Origin: Psychrobacter immobilis
Lineage (GTDB): Bacteria; Pseudomonadota; Gammaproteobacteria; Pseudomonadales; Moraxellaceae
Assembly (NCBI GenBank): GCA_904846145.1
Contig: CAJGZL010000001.1
Span: 992,001 to 1,056,000 of the forward strand
Length of the DNA stretch: 64,000 bases
Reading direction: 5' to 3'
Within the stretch, counting starts at the first letter, position 1. Every line of letters starts with the position of its first letter. The position numbers were made by a program, and so were the translations under genes. The notes beneath the pieces were generated by a model. The model was not told the DNA's origin. It searched no databases and saw nothing but the letters and a program-made list of their open reading frames with translations. Of the stretch, positions 38,021 to 47,364 are shown one piece after another.

Positions 38021-39112
38021 TTATGGCAGTTTCATATCTCCAGCGACCAGCCAACCCATACGACGCATAATGTAGGCGACTACTCCTGCAATAATAGCAG
38101 GTAGTACAAACATTAATAATATGATCGCTGTCCATAATTCAGTGACACCCATCAGCTCTTGCGAGGCTTCAATCACTCCGAACACCCCAACTAATCCTGC
38201 CGTACCCATACCTGCACCCGTAGCCGTACAAGCCAACTGAAAGACAACCGTAGCAATCGGTCCGACGATAGCGCTGGCAATCACCGCGGGCAATAGAACT
38301 ATCGGTTTTCTGAGTACGTTGGGTATTTGCAGCATACTCGTGCCTAGACCTTGGGATATGACACCACTCACGCCGTTATCTTTATAACTAGCGACAGCAA
38401 AGCCGATCATATGTGCTGCGCAGCCGACTACTGCTGCCCCACCTGCTACACCACCCAAACCAATAGCGATACAAATAGCGGCACTAGAGGTTGGTAGCGT
38501 CAACAAAATACCCACTACGACTGCGATCACGATACCCATTAATAAGGGCTGTAGCTCAGTGGCGGCTTGAATACCGATACCAATAGCGTTAACAGCTGCG
38601 ACTACTGGCGGATTGAGCAGCGCACAGACCGCCCAAGCGACTGCGCATACGACTAAAGGCACTAGCAAGATATCAAGCTTAGTCTTGCCCGCTACCCAAG
38701 TACCTGCGCGATAAGCAAATACAGCGGCTAAGTACGCACCGATGGGGTTACCTGGCAGTGCTAAAAACGTTGCTGGACCTACCTCTTGCGGGATAAATAA
38801 AGTGCCCGCCATTAGTGCTTCAGAGTGCGCGCCTAACATCCCCGCTACCAGGCAGCTAAGCATCACTAACGTCGGTGCTTTTAGATAATAAGCGATGCCA
38901 ACGCCGATACCTGCACCCATCAACACAGATGCCAACTTGCCAATCGAGACCAATACTGGCAAATTCAACCAACCACCGATTTGTGAGATGATAAGTCCTG
39001 CAATTAAGGTGACAAATAGTCCTAATGCCATACCTGTAAAAGCATCAATAAAGTATTTTTGAAAAAATGCCTTAATAGGTCTAGGTGGTGGTGTAGAAAT
39101 AGCAGTCGTCAT
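38021..39112 (-). CDS. PTS_EIIC_2/PfoR-like integral membrane protein
   Basis: A highly hydrophobic 363-residue protein with about 10 transmembrane segments. The sequence, including FFQKYFIDAFTGMALGLFVT, TLPTSSAAICIAIGLGG and a Gly-rich SQGLGTSMLQIPNVLRKP, fits the PTS_EIIC_2 family, also called PfoR-like. Members are annotated as PTS IIC or regulatory membrane proteins, but no EIIA, EIIB or HPr genes are near, so sugar transport by a PTS is doubtful. The substrate is unknown. It converges with the cytochrome gene. Confidence 0.82.
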   Translation of the reverse strand: MTTAISTPPPRPIKAFFQKYFIDAFTGMALGLFVTLIAGLIISQIGGWLNLPVLVSIGKLASVLMGAGIGVGIAYYLKAPTLVMLSCLVAGMLGAHSEALMAGTLFIPQEVGPATFLALPGNPIGAYLAAVFAYRAGTWVAGKTKLDILLVPLVVCAVAWAVCALLNPPVVAAVNAIGIGIQAATELQPLLMGIVIAVVVGILLTLPTSSAAICIAIGLGGVAGGAAVVGCAAHMIGFAVASYKDNGVSGVISQGLGTSMLQIPNVLRKPIVLLPAVIASAIVGPIATVVFQLACTATGAGMGTAGLVGVFGVIEASQELMGVTELWTAIILLMFVLPAIIAGVVAYIMRRMGWLVAGDMKLP

Positions 39113-39220
39113 TAGAGTACTCTTTGTCTAATAATTTGAGTTTTAGAACTTATCGCTTAGTCATTTACTAATTCGGTAATTCAAAATATAACACAGATAA
39201 TCATCAATATTTGAGCATAA

Positions 39221-39245
39221 AAAAAGCGCCTTGTTGACGCTTTTT
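39221..39245 (-). terminator. Terminator after the SPOR protein gene
   Basis: AAAAAGCG (39221-39228) pairs with CGCTTTTT (39238-39245); on the minus strand the T-run follows the stem. Confidence 0.8.
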
Positions 39246-39260
39246 ATACCTGATTCTATT

Positions 39261-40094
39261 TTAACGACGCTGCTCAACGATAATTGAGTCGATACCATTA
39301 TTTTGCAGGCGTTGCTGGGCGTTGGTCACGACTTGCCGATTATTCATCGGACGTGAGATAACTTGATAAATAGGCGCACCGCTACCTGTCGTATTTTTGA
39401 TTACTCTGGCATCAACCCCAGCCATCAGTACTTGCGCACGGCGGCGATCGGCTTCATCCGCATTGCCAAAGCTATTTATCTGTAAAATATAAGTAGTAGC
39501 AGCGGCAGGTTTTGGTACTGTGGCAGTCGCATTATTGGGTCGAGTTACGGTGCTACCAGCGTTAGTGGTACTGCTGTTACTATTAGGCGTAGTACCGTCA
39601 TAAGTAGTGTTTTCTTCTACAATGACGATATCATTATCAGCGCTGGCATTGCCGCTACCAGCATTATTTGGTGCGCCTCGAGTAGGCTCGATAGTCGTAT
39701 TCTCGGAGATACCAAAATTACCTGGATCATTATTATTAGCAGTGCTCTCAGGCTGAGTAATCACTACATCTGGCTCAAAGGCTTCAATATTACCTATCTG
39801 CTCGCTATTTGAATTGCCAATAGCCTCATCAGGTATTGTCGCCATTTCTTGATTGGGCAAGATATCATAAAATTCATAATCACCATTATCGACATCAGTA
39901 TTGACCCGTGGCTCAACTTGCCGATCACGATCAGTCTCAGACTCGCCTGCGGGGCTAAAGTCAAATAGTGGTGATAAATACAAAAACACGCCGATCATAA
40001 GGGTCAAGATAGCCCCTACAAACATCCATAATAAGCCTGAGACACTACTGGTCTTGCGCTTTTGAGTCGCGCCTTTAGGTTTTTTGGCCAACAT
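39261..40094 (-). CDS. SPOR domain protein, FtsN-like
   Basis: A bitopic inner-membrane protein of 277 residues. It has a short basic cytoplasmic N terminus (KKPKGATQKRKTS), one helix (~25-46), a long low-complexity linker rich in Asn, Thr, Ser and acidic residues, and a C-terminal SPOR domain (~200-277: YILQINSFGNADEADRRRAQ ... VISRPMNNRQVV). SPOR domains bind denuded septal peptidoglycan. This architecture directly downstream of argS is typical of FtsN-like division proteins in gammaproteobacteria, so a divisome role is the best inference. It lies 154 bp after argS. Confidence 0.88.
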   Translation of the reverse strand: MLAKKPKGATQKRKTSSVSGLLWMFVGAILTLMIGVFLYLSPLFDFSPAGESETDRDRQVEPRVNTDVDNGDYEFYDILPNQEMATIPDEAIGNSNSEQIGNIEAFEPDVVITQPESTANNNDPGNFGISENTTIEPTRGAPNNAGSGNASADNDIVIVEENTTYDGTTPNSNSSTTNAGSTVTRPNNATATVPKPAAATTYILQINSFGNADEADRRRAQVLMAGVDARVIKNTTGSGAPIYQVISRPMNNRQVVTNAQQRLQNNGIDSIIVEQRR

Positions 40095-40248
40095 GGATCA
40101 GATTCTCCCTACCAAAATGTTGATTTTGCATTCTATTAATTTATGATATTAGACGATTTGCAATAACATTTATAAAGTTAACGCTATTGCCGCCTCAAAA
40201 CCCTTTATCGAGCTAAAGCCTGTGTTTTTCAATAGCCACCAACCACAA

Positions 40249-42081
40249 CTACATACTAGCAGGTGCTGATAGGCCGAGTAAATTAAGTCCATTAGCCACT
40301 ACTTGCCTGACCGCCTTAGATAAACGCAAACGGGCTTGCATCAGCTCAAGCTCATCGGCGCTTGGGGTCTCACCTGAGGTAAGACTCATAGGCAAAATAC
40401 GATTGCCATCATACCAACCATGAAACAGCGCCGCTAACTCTTTGAGATAGTTAGTCAATATATGTGGCTCATAGCCTGTCGCAGCTCGCATTAGCGTCGC
40501 AGGATAAGCCGCTAATAGCTTAATCAGCTCCTCTTCACTATTCGCAATCAGTAGCTCTTGATGCTGTGCGCCCACGCTATCATCAACGCTCAGGCCACAA
40601 GATTCTAGCTTTTCAAGCACTCGGCAAACCCGAGCATGAGCATATTGAATGTAATAAACCAAATTGTCTTTACTTTGTGACTTGGCCAGCTCTAAGTCAA
40701 AATCGATATGCACCTCGGGCTTACGTGCCACGTAATAAAAACGCGCCGCATCATTACCGACCTCAGCACGCAAATCGCGCAAGGTGACAAAGTCGCCCGA
40801 GCGTGATGACATTTGCGCTTTTTGATCGCCGCGCCACAGAGCGACAAACTGCACCAGCACCACATCCAGACGGTTTTCATCAATACCTAAGGCCGTTAGT
40901 GCCGCTTTGACTCGTGGCACATAGCCATGATGATCCGCGCCCCAAACGTTAATAACCTTGTCAAAGCCGCGATCGAATTTATTTTTATGATAAGCGATAT
41001 CAGAGGCAAAGTAAGTGGTCTGTCCGTTGGCACGGCGGACAACTCTGTCTTTTTCATCGCCAAAGTCCGTCGATTTAAACCAGATATTACCATCCTTCTC
41101 GTATAGATAACCTTTGTCATCTAGTACTTGCAGAACAGGCGCAATCTCAGCATCGATAGACTTTTCATGGAACCAGCACTCATAGCTTACGCCAAAGTCG
41201 TTCAAATCGTCTTTGATATCCGCCAAAATGCCACTTAATGCAGCATTTAAAAACAGCTCGTAGTTATCATGACCGAGCAAGGCTTTACTATTGGCAATCA
41301 GCCCATCGATATGCGCTTCTTTGTCACCTGATATTAGCTCTTTGTCACCAGCTGCATTGAGCTCATACTGAGCATCATCAGGCACATCTTTAGCCACTTG
41401 CTCAAAGCTATGCACATAACTATCGCCATGTTGCTGTTTCAATGTCGCGGCGATGTCACGGACATAATCCCCTTGATAAGCATTCACTGGGAATACTACT
41501 TTTTCACTATTAGCGTCTAAGTAGCGCAGATAAGTACTCGTCGCCAAGATGTCCATCTGCCGACCAGCGTCATTGACATAGTACTCACGCGTAACATCAT
41601 AGCCAACCGCTTCGAGCAAATTGGCGACACTCATGCCAAATGCCGCGCCGCGTCCATGACCGACATGCAAACTAGACGTCGGATTAGCAGAGACAAACTC
41701 CACTTGCAGCTTTTGACCGTCGAACTTATCACTTAAACCAAAGCTATCTTGCTGAGCAAAAATGTCATCCAATACTGCAAACTTAGCTTCAGTGTTCAAA
41801 AACACATTGATAAACCCAGGACCTGCGATATCGACTTGGCGGATGTCTTTATTCTCTGGTAGCGCGGCAACGATTTTTTCAGCCAATGCACGTGGATTAG
41901 ACTTGGCTGCTTTGGCCGCAGTCATCGCAATATTGCTGGCAAAATCACCATGACTAGTGTCTTTAGTACGAGTAATTTGGCTATTATTTTGCCAATCAGC
42001 TGGCAACACGCCTTGTGTCTTTAGGACTTGGGTGGCAGCATCAAAAATGGAGGCTAGAGTATCGATTTGGGCTTGTGACAT
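40249..42081 (-). CDS. argS: Arginyl-tRNA synthetase
   Basis: ArgRS, a class Ia synthetase, charges tRNA-Arg. From ATG 42081 (MSQAQIDTL) the protein has 610 residues. HIGH-type motif is NPTSSLHVGHGRG (HVGH 139-142); the usual TGPLHVGH is changed to TSSLHVGH. The KMSKS-like loop reads KAQMSSRSGDFVTLRDL. The C-terminal anticodon-binding DALR domain (VYYIQYAHARVCRVL ... ALFHGWYDGNRIL) is complete. The frame is open upstream to 42138, without family support. It is followed by the FtsN-like gene. Confidence 0.96.
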   Translation of the reverse strand: MSQAQIDTLASIFDAATQVLKTQGVLPADWQNNSQITRTKDTSHGDFASNIAMTAAKAAKSNPRALAEKIVAALPENKDIRQVDIAGPGFINVFLNTEAKFAVLDDIFAQQDSFGLSDKFDGQKLQVEFVSANPTSSLHVGHGRGAAFGMSVANLLEAVGYDVTREYYVNDAGRQMDILATSTYLRYLDANSEKVVFPVNAYQGDYVRDIAATLKQQHGDSYVHSFEQVAKDVPDDAQYELNAAGDKELISGDKEAHIDGLIANSKALLGHDNYELFLNAALSGILADIKDDLNDFGVSYECWFHEKSIDAEIAPVLQVLDDKGYLYEKDGNIWFKSTDFGDEKDRVVRRANGQTTYFASDIAYHKNKFDRGFDKVINVWGADHHGYVPRVKAALTALGIDENRLDVVLVQFVALWRGDQKAQMSSRSGDFVTLRDLRAEVGNDAARFYYVARKPEVHIDFDLELAKSQSKDNLVYYIQYAHARVCRVLEKLESCGLSVDDSVGAQHQELLIANSEEELIKLLAAYPATLMRAATGYEPHILTNYLKELAALFHGWYDGNRILPMSLTSGETPSADELELMQARLRLSKAVRQVVANGLNLLGLSAPASM

Positions 42082-42428
42082 AAGAAGGTAAACTCGGATA
42101 GATAATACGAAAATATAAATAACCTGTAAATATAACAACCTTTGGGGGTTATTGCACTAACTGTAGCAAAATTATCTCAGGTATAGACTATTTACAACAA
42201 CAAGAGGATATTAGCATAGCAAGGTTGTAATGACTTAGTAGTCGCGTATGACAGCTTATTTAGCTCGTATTACTAATTTCAAGCATTTATAGCTATACGG
42301 TTCTACGTTATAATAGCTTTCATTGCTGATTGTGCTACAAAGCTCTACTATAATGCGCTGCCATAAAACATCATTAGCAGATGGATCATTATAAAATAAT
42401 GCGCATTAATACTATATAGGATAATGAT
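42082..42428. other. Divergent intergenic region argS / DUF2788 gene
   Basis: This 347-bp region should hold the promoters of both genes. I saw no RNA gene, palindrome of note or further ORF. Confidence 0.4.
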
Positions 42429-42650
42429 ATGTTTGCTATTGCCGCCAGTACCGTTACCAATTGGGGACTATACGTTCTATTGCCAATGTTTATTGCTCTA
42501 TTGGTGTTTATTATGTTCGATATCTCTAAAAAATCTGATGCAGGACGTGCGGGTACTTTTTGGATTTTCTTAGCGTTAGGCGCAGGCTTTGCTGGTTTTA
42601 TATTCAAGCTGTTGTTAGAGGTTGCCTTTAAAAAATGGTATATCGGCTAG
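42429..42650 (+). CDS. DUF2788 family small membrane protein
   Basis: A 73-residue membrane protein with two hydrophobic helices (about 12-30 and 43-63) separated by a basic and acidic loop (DISKKSDAGRAGTF). The pattern LYVLLPMFIALLVFIMFDIS plus WIFLALGAGFAGFIFKLLLE fits DUF2788, found in Acinetobacter and Psychrobacter relatives. Function is unknown. AGGATAATGAT stands before the ATG. It is monocistronic, as the next gene is on the other strand. Confidence 0.85.
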   Translation: MFAIAASTVTNWGLYVLLPMFIALLVFIMFDISKKSDAGRAGTFWIFLALGAGFAGFIFKLLLEVAFKKWYIG

Positions 42651-42730
42651 AGAGTGGCTGATATTTTTTATATAAAACGATAACTTAAACTCTAAATAGC
42701 CAATTAGACGATTTTTGACGAAAATCGATG

Positions 42731-43960
42731 TTATCTTGTTGACTTATTAGGTTGAATAACTTCACTCACGTAGGTCGGCATATTCCAAGCGCCACCCGCT
42801 TGAATACCACGACACATGCCTGTTGATTGCTCAAGCGTTTTGGCAAAATTTTTACCATCCCACACCCATGATTGCGTTGACCAGCAGTCGCCTAAACCTC
42901 GACCCTTTTGTGCTGAGAATATCTTGCCATTACCATATTCTGAACCAGAAGCCGTAATGAGCATAGGTTTGCTAGGGTAGTCATTAGCAATAAGCCAATA
43001 ACCCGTTCCCGTATTGTACGCCGCTCTCCAACAAGGGAAGCTGGCTAAAGTATGCTTAGCATCAATAGGCATAAATCGCCAGATTTTATCTTTTTCATCT
43101 ACCCATGGAGTGTCTGATGTTAAGATATTACAGGTATCCTTATCAGATTCGCTCAAAGATGCTGCGACCCAAGCACTCATTTTATCTTGCCATTGCTCAC
43201 TATAACGCTCACTGAGCTGCTGGTAATATTTTTGCCCATCTGAGCCTTTTTCTTCTGCGCTGGCATACTCTGAAATGGGATATGGTGCTACAGCATAAAT
43301 CTTAGGGATAGACTTGGCGGGTTTAAGTGGTTGTCTCGTGGTACTATTTTTACTGACGAGTGCTAACGGCGATCCAACTCTTCCTTGTACCTCATCAAGC
43401 TTTAATAGCACCGCTGCCATACCAACGTCAGAAACTTGCCAGAATAGATCGCCTGATTTAAATTTAATGCTAGTATTTTGGCGGGCGCTTTTAACGAGCT
43501 GCTGAGTTTGCGATTGGCTTAATTCACCCATCCTATTAGCGGATAGTTGTATGATGCCGTGAGATCGACCATTTAATAATAGTTCAACCATAAAATCGGT
43601 CTTCGCTAACTGCTCATTAACCAGCTTTTCTTGCTCAGCATCCTCCCAGTTATTTAATTGTACTTGCCCTATTGCTGTCTTCTCGCCCGCCTTTATCGAT
43701 AATAATAAGCTCGCGACCCTATTGTTCTCGCTTCTTGTCATGTCATCTGTATAACCTGCTGCCCGACAAGTCAAAGTATTGTCACAGACCAGTTGCCAGT
43801 CGTCTTTCATGTAGCCCCATTCTGCAAACGGACTGTCTGGGTCATCTGCTTGATCGAACTCAGCGTGCACAGTGCTCGATCCCATTATTGCCAGCAATAA
43901 CGAGATTACTCCTGCACTAACTAAGGTAGTTGATACTGGTTTTAGGGTTAACTTTGGCAT
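42731..43960 (-). CDS. DUF1176 family exported protein
   Basis: A 409-residue protein with a signal peptide (residues 1-33, cleavage near VHA). It shows the DUF1176 patterns EWGYMKDDWQLVCDNTLTCR and, further on, CWRAAYNTGTGYWLIAND and GDCWSTQSWVWDGKNFAKT. Proteins of this family are predicted periplasmic and uncharacterised. The several Cys residues may form disulfides after export. It is monocistronic. Confidence 0.87.
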   Translation of the reverse strand: MPKLTLKPVSTTLVSAGVISLLLAIMGSSTVHAEFDQADDPDSPFAEWGYMKDDWQLVCDNTLTCRAAGYTDDMTRSENNRVASLLLSIKAGEKTAIGQVQLNNWEDAEQEKLVNEQLAKTDFMVELLLNGRSHGIIQLSANRMGELSQSQTQQLVKSARQNTSIKFKSGDLFWQVSDVGMAAVLLKLDEVQGRVGSPLALVSKNSTTRQPLKPAKSIPKIYAVAPYPISEYASAEEKGSDGQKYYQQLSERYSEQWQDKMSAWVAASLSESDKDTCNILTSDTPWVDEKDKIWRFMPIDAKHTLASFPCWRAAYNTGTGYWLIANDYPSKPMLITASGSEYGNGKIFSAQKGRGLGDCWSTQSWVWDGKNFAKTLEQSTGMCRGIQAGGAWNMPTYVSEVIQPNKSTR

Positions 43961-44113
43961 GACAAAGATCCTTTATAGATAATCCTGTGAATTAAGATTT
44001 GGTAACATTGTAGTAGTGAGAACACGCTCAACGCCAGTTAGTAATCCTCTATTAACTATACGCTCATTGCCGAATTAGGCATTCTATTTCTACTCCAAAA
44101 CTAAAATTTTAAT

Positions 44114-45145
44114 TTATCTAGTGGCAATCAAGGTGGCACGTTTTGGCGCAGGATAGCCTTCTATCGTTTTGCTATTATCATTGGGATCAAGAAAGTCACT
44201 TAAAGATTGATAAGTCATCCATTCGGTCGCACGTTGCTCCTCCACACTGGTCACATCCAAATCAACACAGCGCACATTGCTAAACCCTACCTTTTCTAGC
44301 CAGCCAATTAGTGCGGCGACTGACGGCAAAAAATACACATTATTCATTTGCGCATAACGATCATGGGGCACGAGTACCGTGTTGGCATCGCCATCAATCA
44401 CTAAGGTTTCAAGCACCAGCTCGCCACCTTTTACCAGTTGTCCTTTGAGCTGTTGCAAATGCTCAAACGGCGACTGCCGATGATAGAGCACGCCCATACT
44501 AAACACCGTATCGAACAGCTGACTATACGCAGGTAAGGCTTCTAATGGTACGGGGATATAATGGGTACGATCAGCATCCGCTGACCCGACAAAGTGCCGA
44601 ATCGCCATAAACTGGTGATAAAATAAACAAGATGGATCAACGATAATTACGGTATCAGCGCCAGCGCCTGTCATACGCCAACCGTGATAACCAGAGCCAC
44701 CACCGACATCAAGCACCCGCCGACCCTTTAAAGAACTCAAATGCGGAGCCACCCTAGCCCACTTCCAATCGCTATGCCATTCGGTATCTATATGCACACC
44801 TGATGCATCATTGCCAATCTGCTTTCCAATATAAAAGGGCCCTTTTCGCCACGGCATGAGCTGCTTGAGTAACGCCAACGTTTGCTTGCGCTCAGAATTG
44901 TTTATTAACGCATTAATTGTAATAGCTGCACTATTCAAGTCCACATTGTCCGCACTAATATTCGGTAGACGTGCAACAGAAGATTGATAAGCAGGCGCGT
45001 GAGCATAATTGCGCTTATCTTTAATAGCGGTTAGCCATTCAGGCAATAAAGTTAGCCACTCATAAGCACTGGGATGCGTCTGCGCTAACGTCAGCAAAGT
45101 TAAATATAATTCGCGTTCAGCTTGGGTGATAGTATCGTTAGTCAT
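44114..45145 (-). CDS. cmoB: tRNA U34 carboxymethyltransferase
   Basis: CmoB uses carboxy-SAM to convert 5-hydroxyuridine to 5-oxyacetyluridine (cmo5U34), widening wobble reading. The 343-residue protein shows IDTEWHSDWKWARVAPHLSS and the SAM-fold motif VLDVGGGSGYHGWRMTGAGA with VDPSCLFYHQF, typical of CmoB. MGVLYHRQSPFEHLQQLKGQ and LETLVIDGD fit too. It lies about 1.2 kb from cmoA, separated by a non-conserved orphan gene and repeats, all on one strand. Confidence 0.95.
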   Translation of the reverse strand: MTNDTITQAERELYLTLLTLAQTHPSAYEWLTLLPEWLTAIKDKRNYAHAPAYQSSVARLPNISADNVDLNSAAITINALINNSERKQTLALLKQLMPWRKGPFYIGKQIGNDASGVHIDTEWHSDWKWARVAPHLSSLKGRRVLDVGGGSGYHGWRMTGAGADTVIIVDPSCLFYHQFMAIRHFVGSADADRTHYIPVPLEALPAYSQLFDTVFSMGVLYHRQSPFEHLQQLKGQLVKGGELVLETLVIDGDANTVLVPHDRYAQMNNVYFLPSVAALIGWLEKVGFSNVRCVDLDVTSVEEQRATEWMTYQSLSDFLDPNDNSKTIEGYPAPKRATLIATR

Positions 45146-45298
45146 AGATAGTTCAATTTTCGTTAATTTAGATTTAAAAGGGATAAATATAAAAATATTG
45201 GCCTCAAGATTTGGGTTATTTAACAGTCGTGAAATATGCGGGTCATGGGCTATTTATTTTTAGTGGTTAGTTAAAATTATTAATGAGCAAAGTTTGCC
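45146..45298. other. Intergenic DNA before the palindromic repeat
   Basis: This AT-rich segment upstream of cmoB shows no obvious feature; the repeat element begins at 45299. Confidence 0.35.
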
Positions 45299-45415
45299 GT
45301 AGGGTGGGTTAGACTTGTCAAATTCTCGCAGAGAATGCAGTCAAGGCGTAACCCACCATTTTAGATAACAATAACTTCATATCTGGTGAGTTACGCATTC
45401 GCTAACCCACCCTAC
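45299..45415. repeat. 117-bp nested palindromic repeat (GTAGGGTGGGTTAG type)
   Basis: GTAGGGTGGGTTAG (45299-45312) is exactly complementary to CTAACCCACCCTAC (45402-45415). An inner pair, GCGTAACCCACC (45347-45358) and GGTGAGTTACGC (45385-45396), has one mismatch. The element therefore can fold into a nested hairpin. It has no coding capacity and resembles a non-autonomous mobile repeat. A degenerate partial copy is at 25338 and a short relic at 46050. Confidence 0.8.
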
Positions 45416-45460
45416 AAAAAGCACAATCCAAACTACGAGCTATTTTCTAAACATTGAATT

Positions 45461-46024
45461 TTACGCCTTTCCTTCTAAAATTTCTGCTTCACTGCGAAAG
45501 TCATCATATTCAAATGCGCCATAATCATTAGGCACATCTTTTAGAATAATTTTCCCTTCTTCTAACCACTCTATAACATTTCTAGCATCCTCAATAATAT
45601 TAGGATAGAACTTATCAATAATATTGGTAGTATCATTTGTTAATATAACTGGATAGGAGGAATCGACTACGCATAATCCACAAAGTATGCCTAGCTTTTG
45701 CAGGAACCTATAACCACTACAATACAAGTTATATGTCATCAAAATTGAGTCAGCAGAGTTTTCATCCTTATTAATAATTGACTGTAAATATTCCTTGATT
45801 CGATCTATTTCAAATTTATAAAAATGTACGTATTTCGCGAAATAATCATGAAAATGATTAAAACTATGTCCAACGCTATAATCAAAAGAAATCAATTCAA
45901 AATATAAATCGGGGCTGTCAGACTCCAATAAATCATCCGAATACAACCAGTGTTCAAATTCTTCTAACGTCATTTTTTTGGTTAACACTTGATGAATTTT
46001 TTTCTCGACTATAGGTGAAATCAT
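45461..46024 (-). CDS. Hypothetical protein, orphan gene flanked by repeats
   Basis: A soluble, acidic protein of 187 residues that I do not recognise. MTLEEFEHWLYSDDLLESD followed by YFELISFDY resembles the start of many small immunity-type or SMI1-like proteins, but this is a weak pattern. It has no signal peptide or membrane helix. No good ribosome-binding site is visible. It lies between cmoB and cmoA, with the GTAGGGTGGGT palindrome on its 3' side and a relic of such a repeat on its 5' side. AT-rich codon use and position suggest a recently acquired gene. Confidence 0.6.
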   Translation of the reverse strand: MISPIVEKKIHQVLTKKMTLEEFEHWLYSDDLLESDSPDLYFELISFDYSVGHSFNHFHDYFAKYVHFYKFEIDRIKEYLQSIINKDENSADSILMTYNLYCSGYRFLQKLGILCGLCVVDSSYPVILTNDTTNIIDKFYPNIIEDARNVIEWLEEGKIILKDVPNDYGAFEYDDFRSEAEILEGKA

Positions 46025-46049
46025 ATTTTTAACCTGCGTTTTTTAATAC

Positions 46050-46070
46050 GGTGCGTGGAACGCACCCTAC
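46050..46070. repeat. Short relic of the GTAGGGTGCGTT-type repeat
   Basis: GGTGCGT (46050-46056) pairs with ACGCACC (46060-46066), followed by CTAC. This is the end of the same type of palindromic repeat, lying on the other side of the orphan gene. Confidence 0.5.
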
Positions 46071-46140
46071 ACAATCCAAAATTCTATTTCTTAGAAACTA
46101 ACTCAAACCAAAACAAATACACGCAAGAAAACCGATGTCA

Positions 46141-46301
46141 CCGCTAGCCTCGATTGCAGCGGTTATCCTGCTGGGTTGGCTGAGTTGCGAGGGCTTGGTT
46201 TTGGGGTGGCTCGCGTAGCAGGAGACGCGCCAAACCTTAGCCTATCGCCTCAGGCAAACTAGCAGATAATAGCGAAAAGCGGGATCAGCTCCCAGTATTT
46301 A
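46141..46301. repeat. Structured non-coding segment with a large imperfect palindrome
   Basis: The left arm 46168-46204 (begins CTGCTGGGTTGGCTGAG) and right arm 46230-46265 (complement begins CTGCTAGTTTGCCTGAG) form an imperfect inverted repeat of about 37 bp. The 25-nt loop contains CGCGT/ACGCG, which can form an apical hairpin. CCGCT/AGCGG (46141-46162) and GGGATCAGCTCCC lie at its sides. It is more GC-rich than its surroundings, has no ORF, and has no attC-type core sites that I could find. An ncRNA or mobile palindrome is possible. Confidence 0.6.
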
Positions 46302-46321
46302 TTCAAGCTACTCAAACACCA

Positions 46322-47164
46322 CTACTTAAACGCCACCATAGAAGCAAAATTCAAAAACTGAAACCACGTTAAATGTCGCGCAAAGCCAACTTGATCTAAA
46401 CGCTCATGATGCTGGTCTAAAGTATCGGTAATTAGCACGTTCTCTAGCGCATTGCGCTTGCCACTAATCTCCATCTCGCTGTAGCCATTGGCGCGTTTAA
46501 AGTCATAATAGCGCTCAACTAGCCATGCATCGTATTGCTCATCAAAGGCATGGGTCTTTTCGGTCAATACCAAAATACCGCCTTCGCTTAATGCCGCATG
46601 TATCTTTTCTAATACCGCTACCCGATCTGCTGCGGGTAAGAACTGTAGGGTTAGATTAAGAATAACCATATCGCAAGGCTCAAGCTCAATATCACGGATA
46701 TCCGCAGTGATAACTTCGATATCATGTTTAGGGTAGTTATCGCTTAACAGTTTCTCAGCTTCACCAGTCATCGCAGGGGATATATCGACGGCTTTTATCT
46801 GTAAGTCATGAGCAGCAAACTCACCTGCCAGCGCCATCGTAGCGCCACCAAGCGAGCAGCCCAAATCATATACTCGGCTAACCCGTTGACCTTTCTCATC
46901 CTGCTGGCGATACTTGCAATGACGTCGCGCAAAGAGTGGCAACATCGCCAGCACTTGACCGTAGCCTGGCACGCTGCGACGAATCATATCGGGGAAGCAG
47001 GCGACGACTTGCTCATCAAAGGAGAATCGCGACGCTTTATCCAGCGGCGTGGTAAACAAGGTGTCATGTAGTACAGCACTGTTTTGTTCAGCGTTTGGTT
47101 GCTCAGTGATAGGGTGCGCAGTAGACGATGATAAGGGATTAGTTTGGCTCATGGAAAGGCTCAT
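46322..47164 (-). CDS. cmoA: Carboxy-S-adenosyl-L-methionine synthase
   Basis: CmoA converts SAM and prephenate to carboxy-SAM, the cofactor for CmoB. The 280-residue protein has the SAM fold motif [16 protein letters not shown], the [17 protein letters not shown] block, and [17 protein letters not shown], as in Cmo[21 protein letters not shown] is the usual N-terminal block. A ~30-residue low-complexity extension precedes it. It shares strand and pathway with cmoB, 1.2 kb downstream. Confidence 0.95.
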   Translation of the reverse strand: MSLSMSQTNPLSSSTAHPITEQPNAEQNSAVLHDTLFTTPLDKASRFSFDEQVVACFPDMIRRSVPGYGQVLAMLPLFARRHCKYRQQDEKGQRVSRVYDLGCSLGGATMALAGEFAAHDLQIKAVDISPAMTGEAEKLLSDNYPKHDIEVITADIRDIELEPCDMVILNLTLQFLPAADRVAVLEKIHAALSEGGILVLTEKTHAFDEQYDAWLVERYYDFKRANGYSEMEISGKRNALENVLITDTLDQHHERLDQVGFARHLTWFQFLNFASMVAFK

Positions 47165-47364
47165 TTTTTAATAATGTTTTTATACTATTTCAGAGGGCAG
47201 TACTATTAGCAAAATCCTATTATAACATTACTGTTTGTTACCCATGTTTATTAGCTTGCTTGCTATTCTAAATAAGTAAAATTAAGCTAACTAGCTAACA
47301 CGATTAGTGAACGTTGCTTAATTCCACTTGTTAATAATGAATATCAATAATAATAGGATTAATT

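Noticed and set aside
46141..46301. Integron attC site
   Set aside because: The palindrome lacks convincing RYYYAAC and GTTRRRY core sites and no integrase is present in the window.
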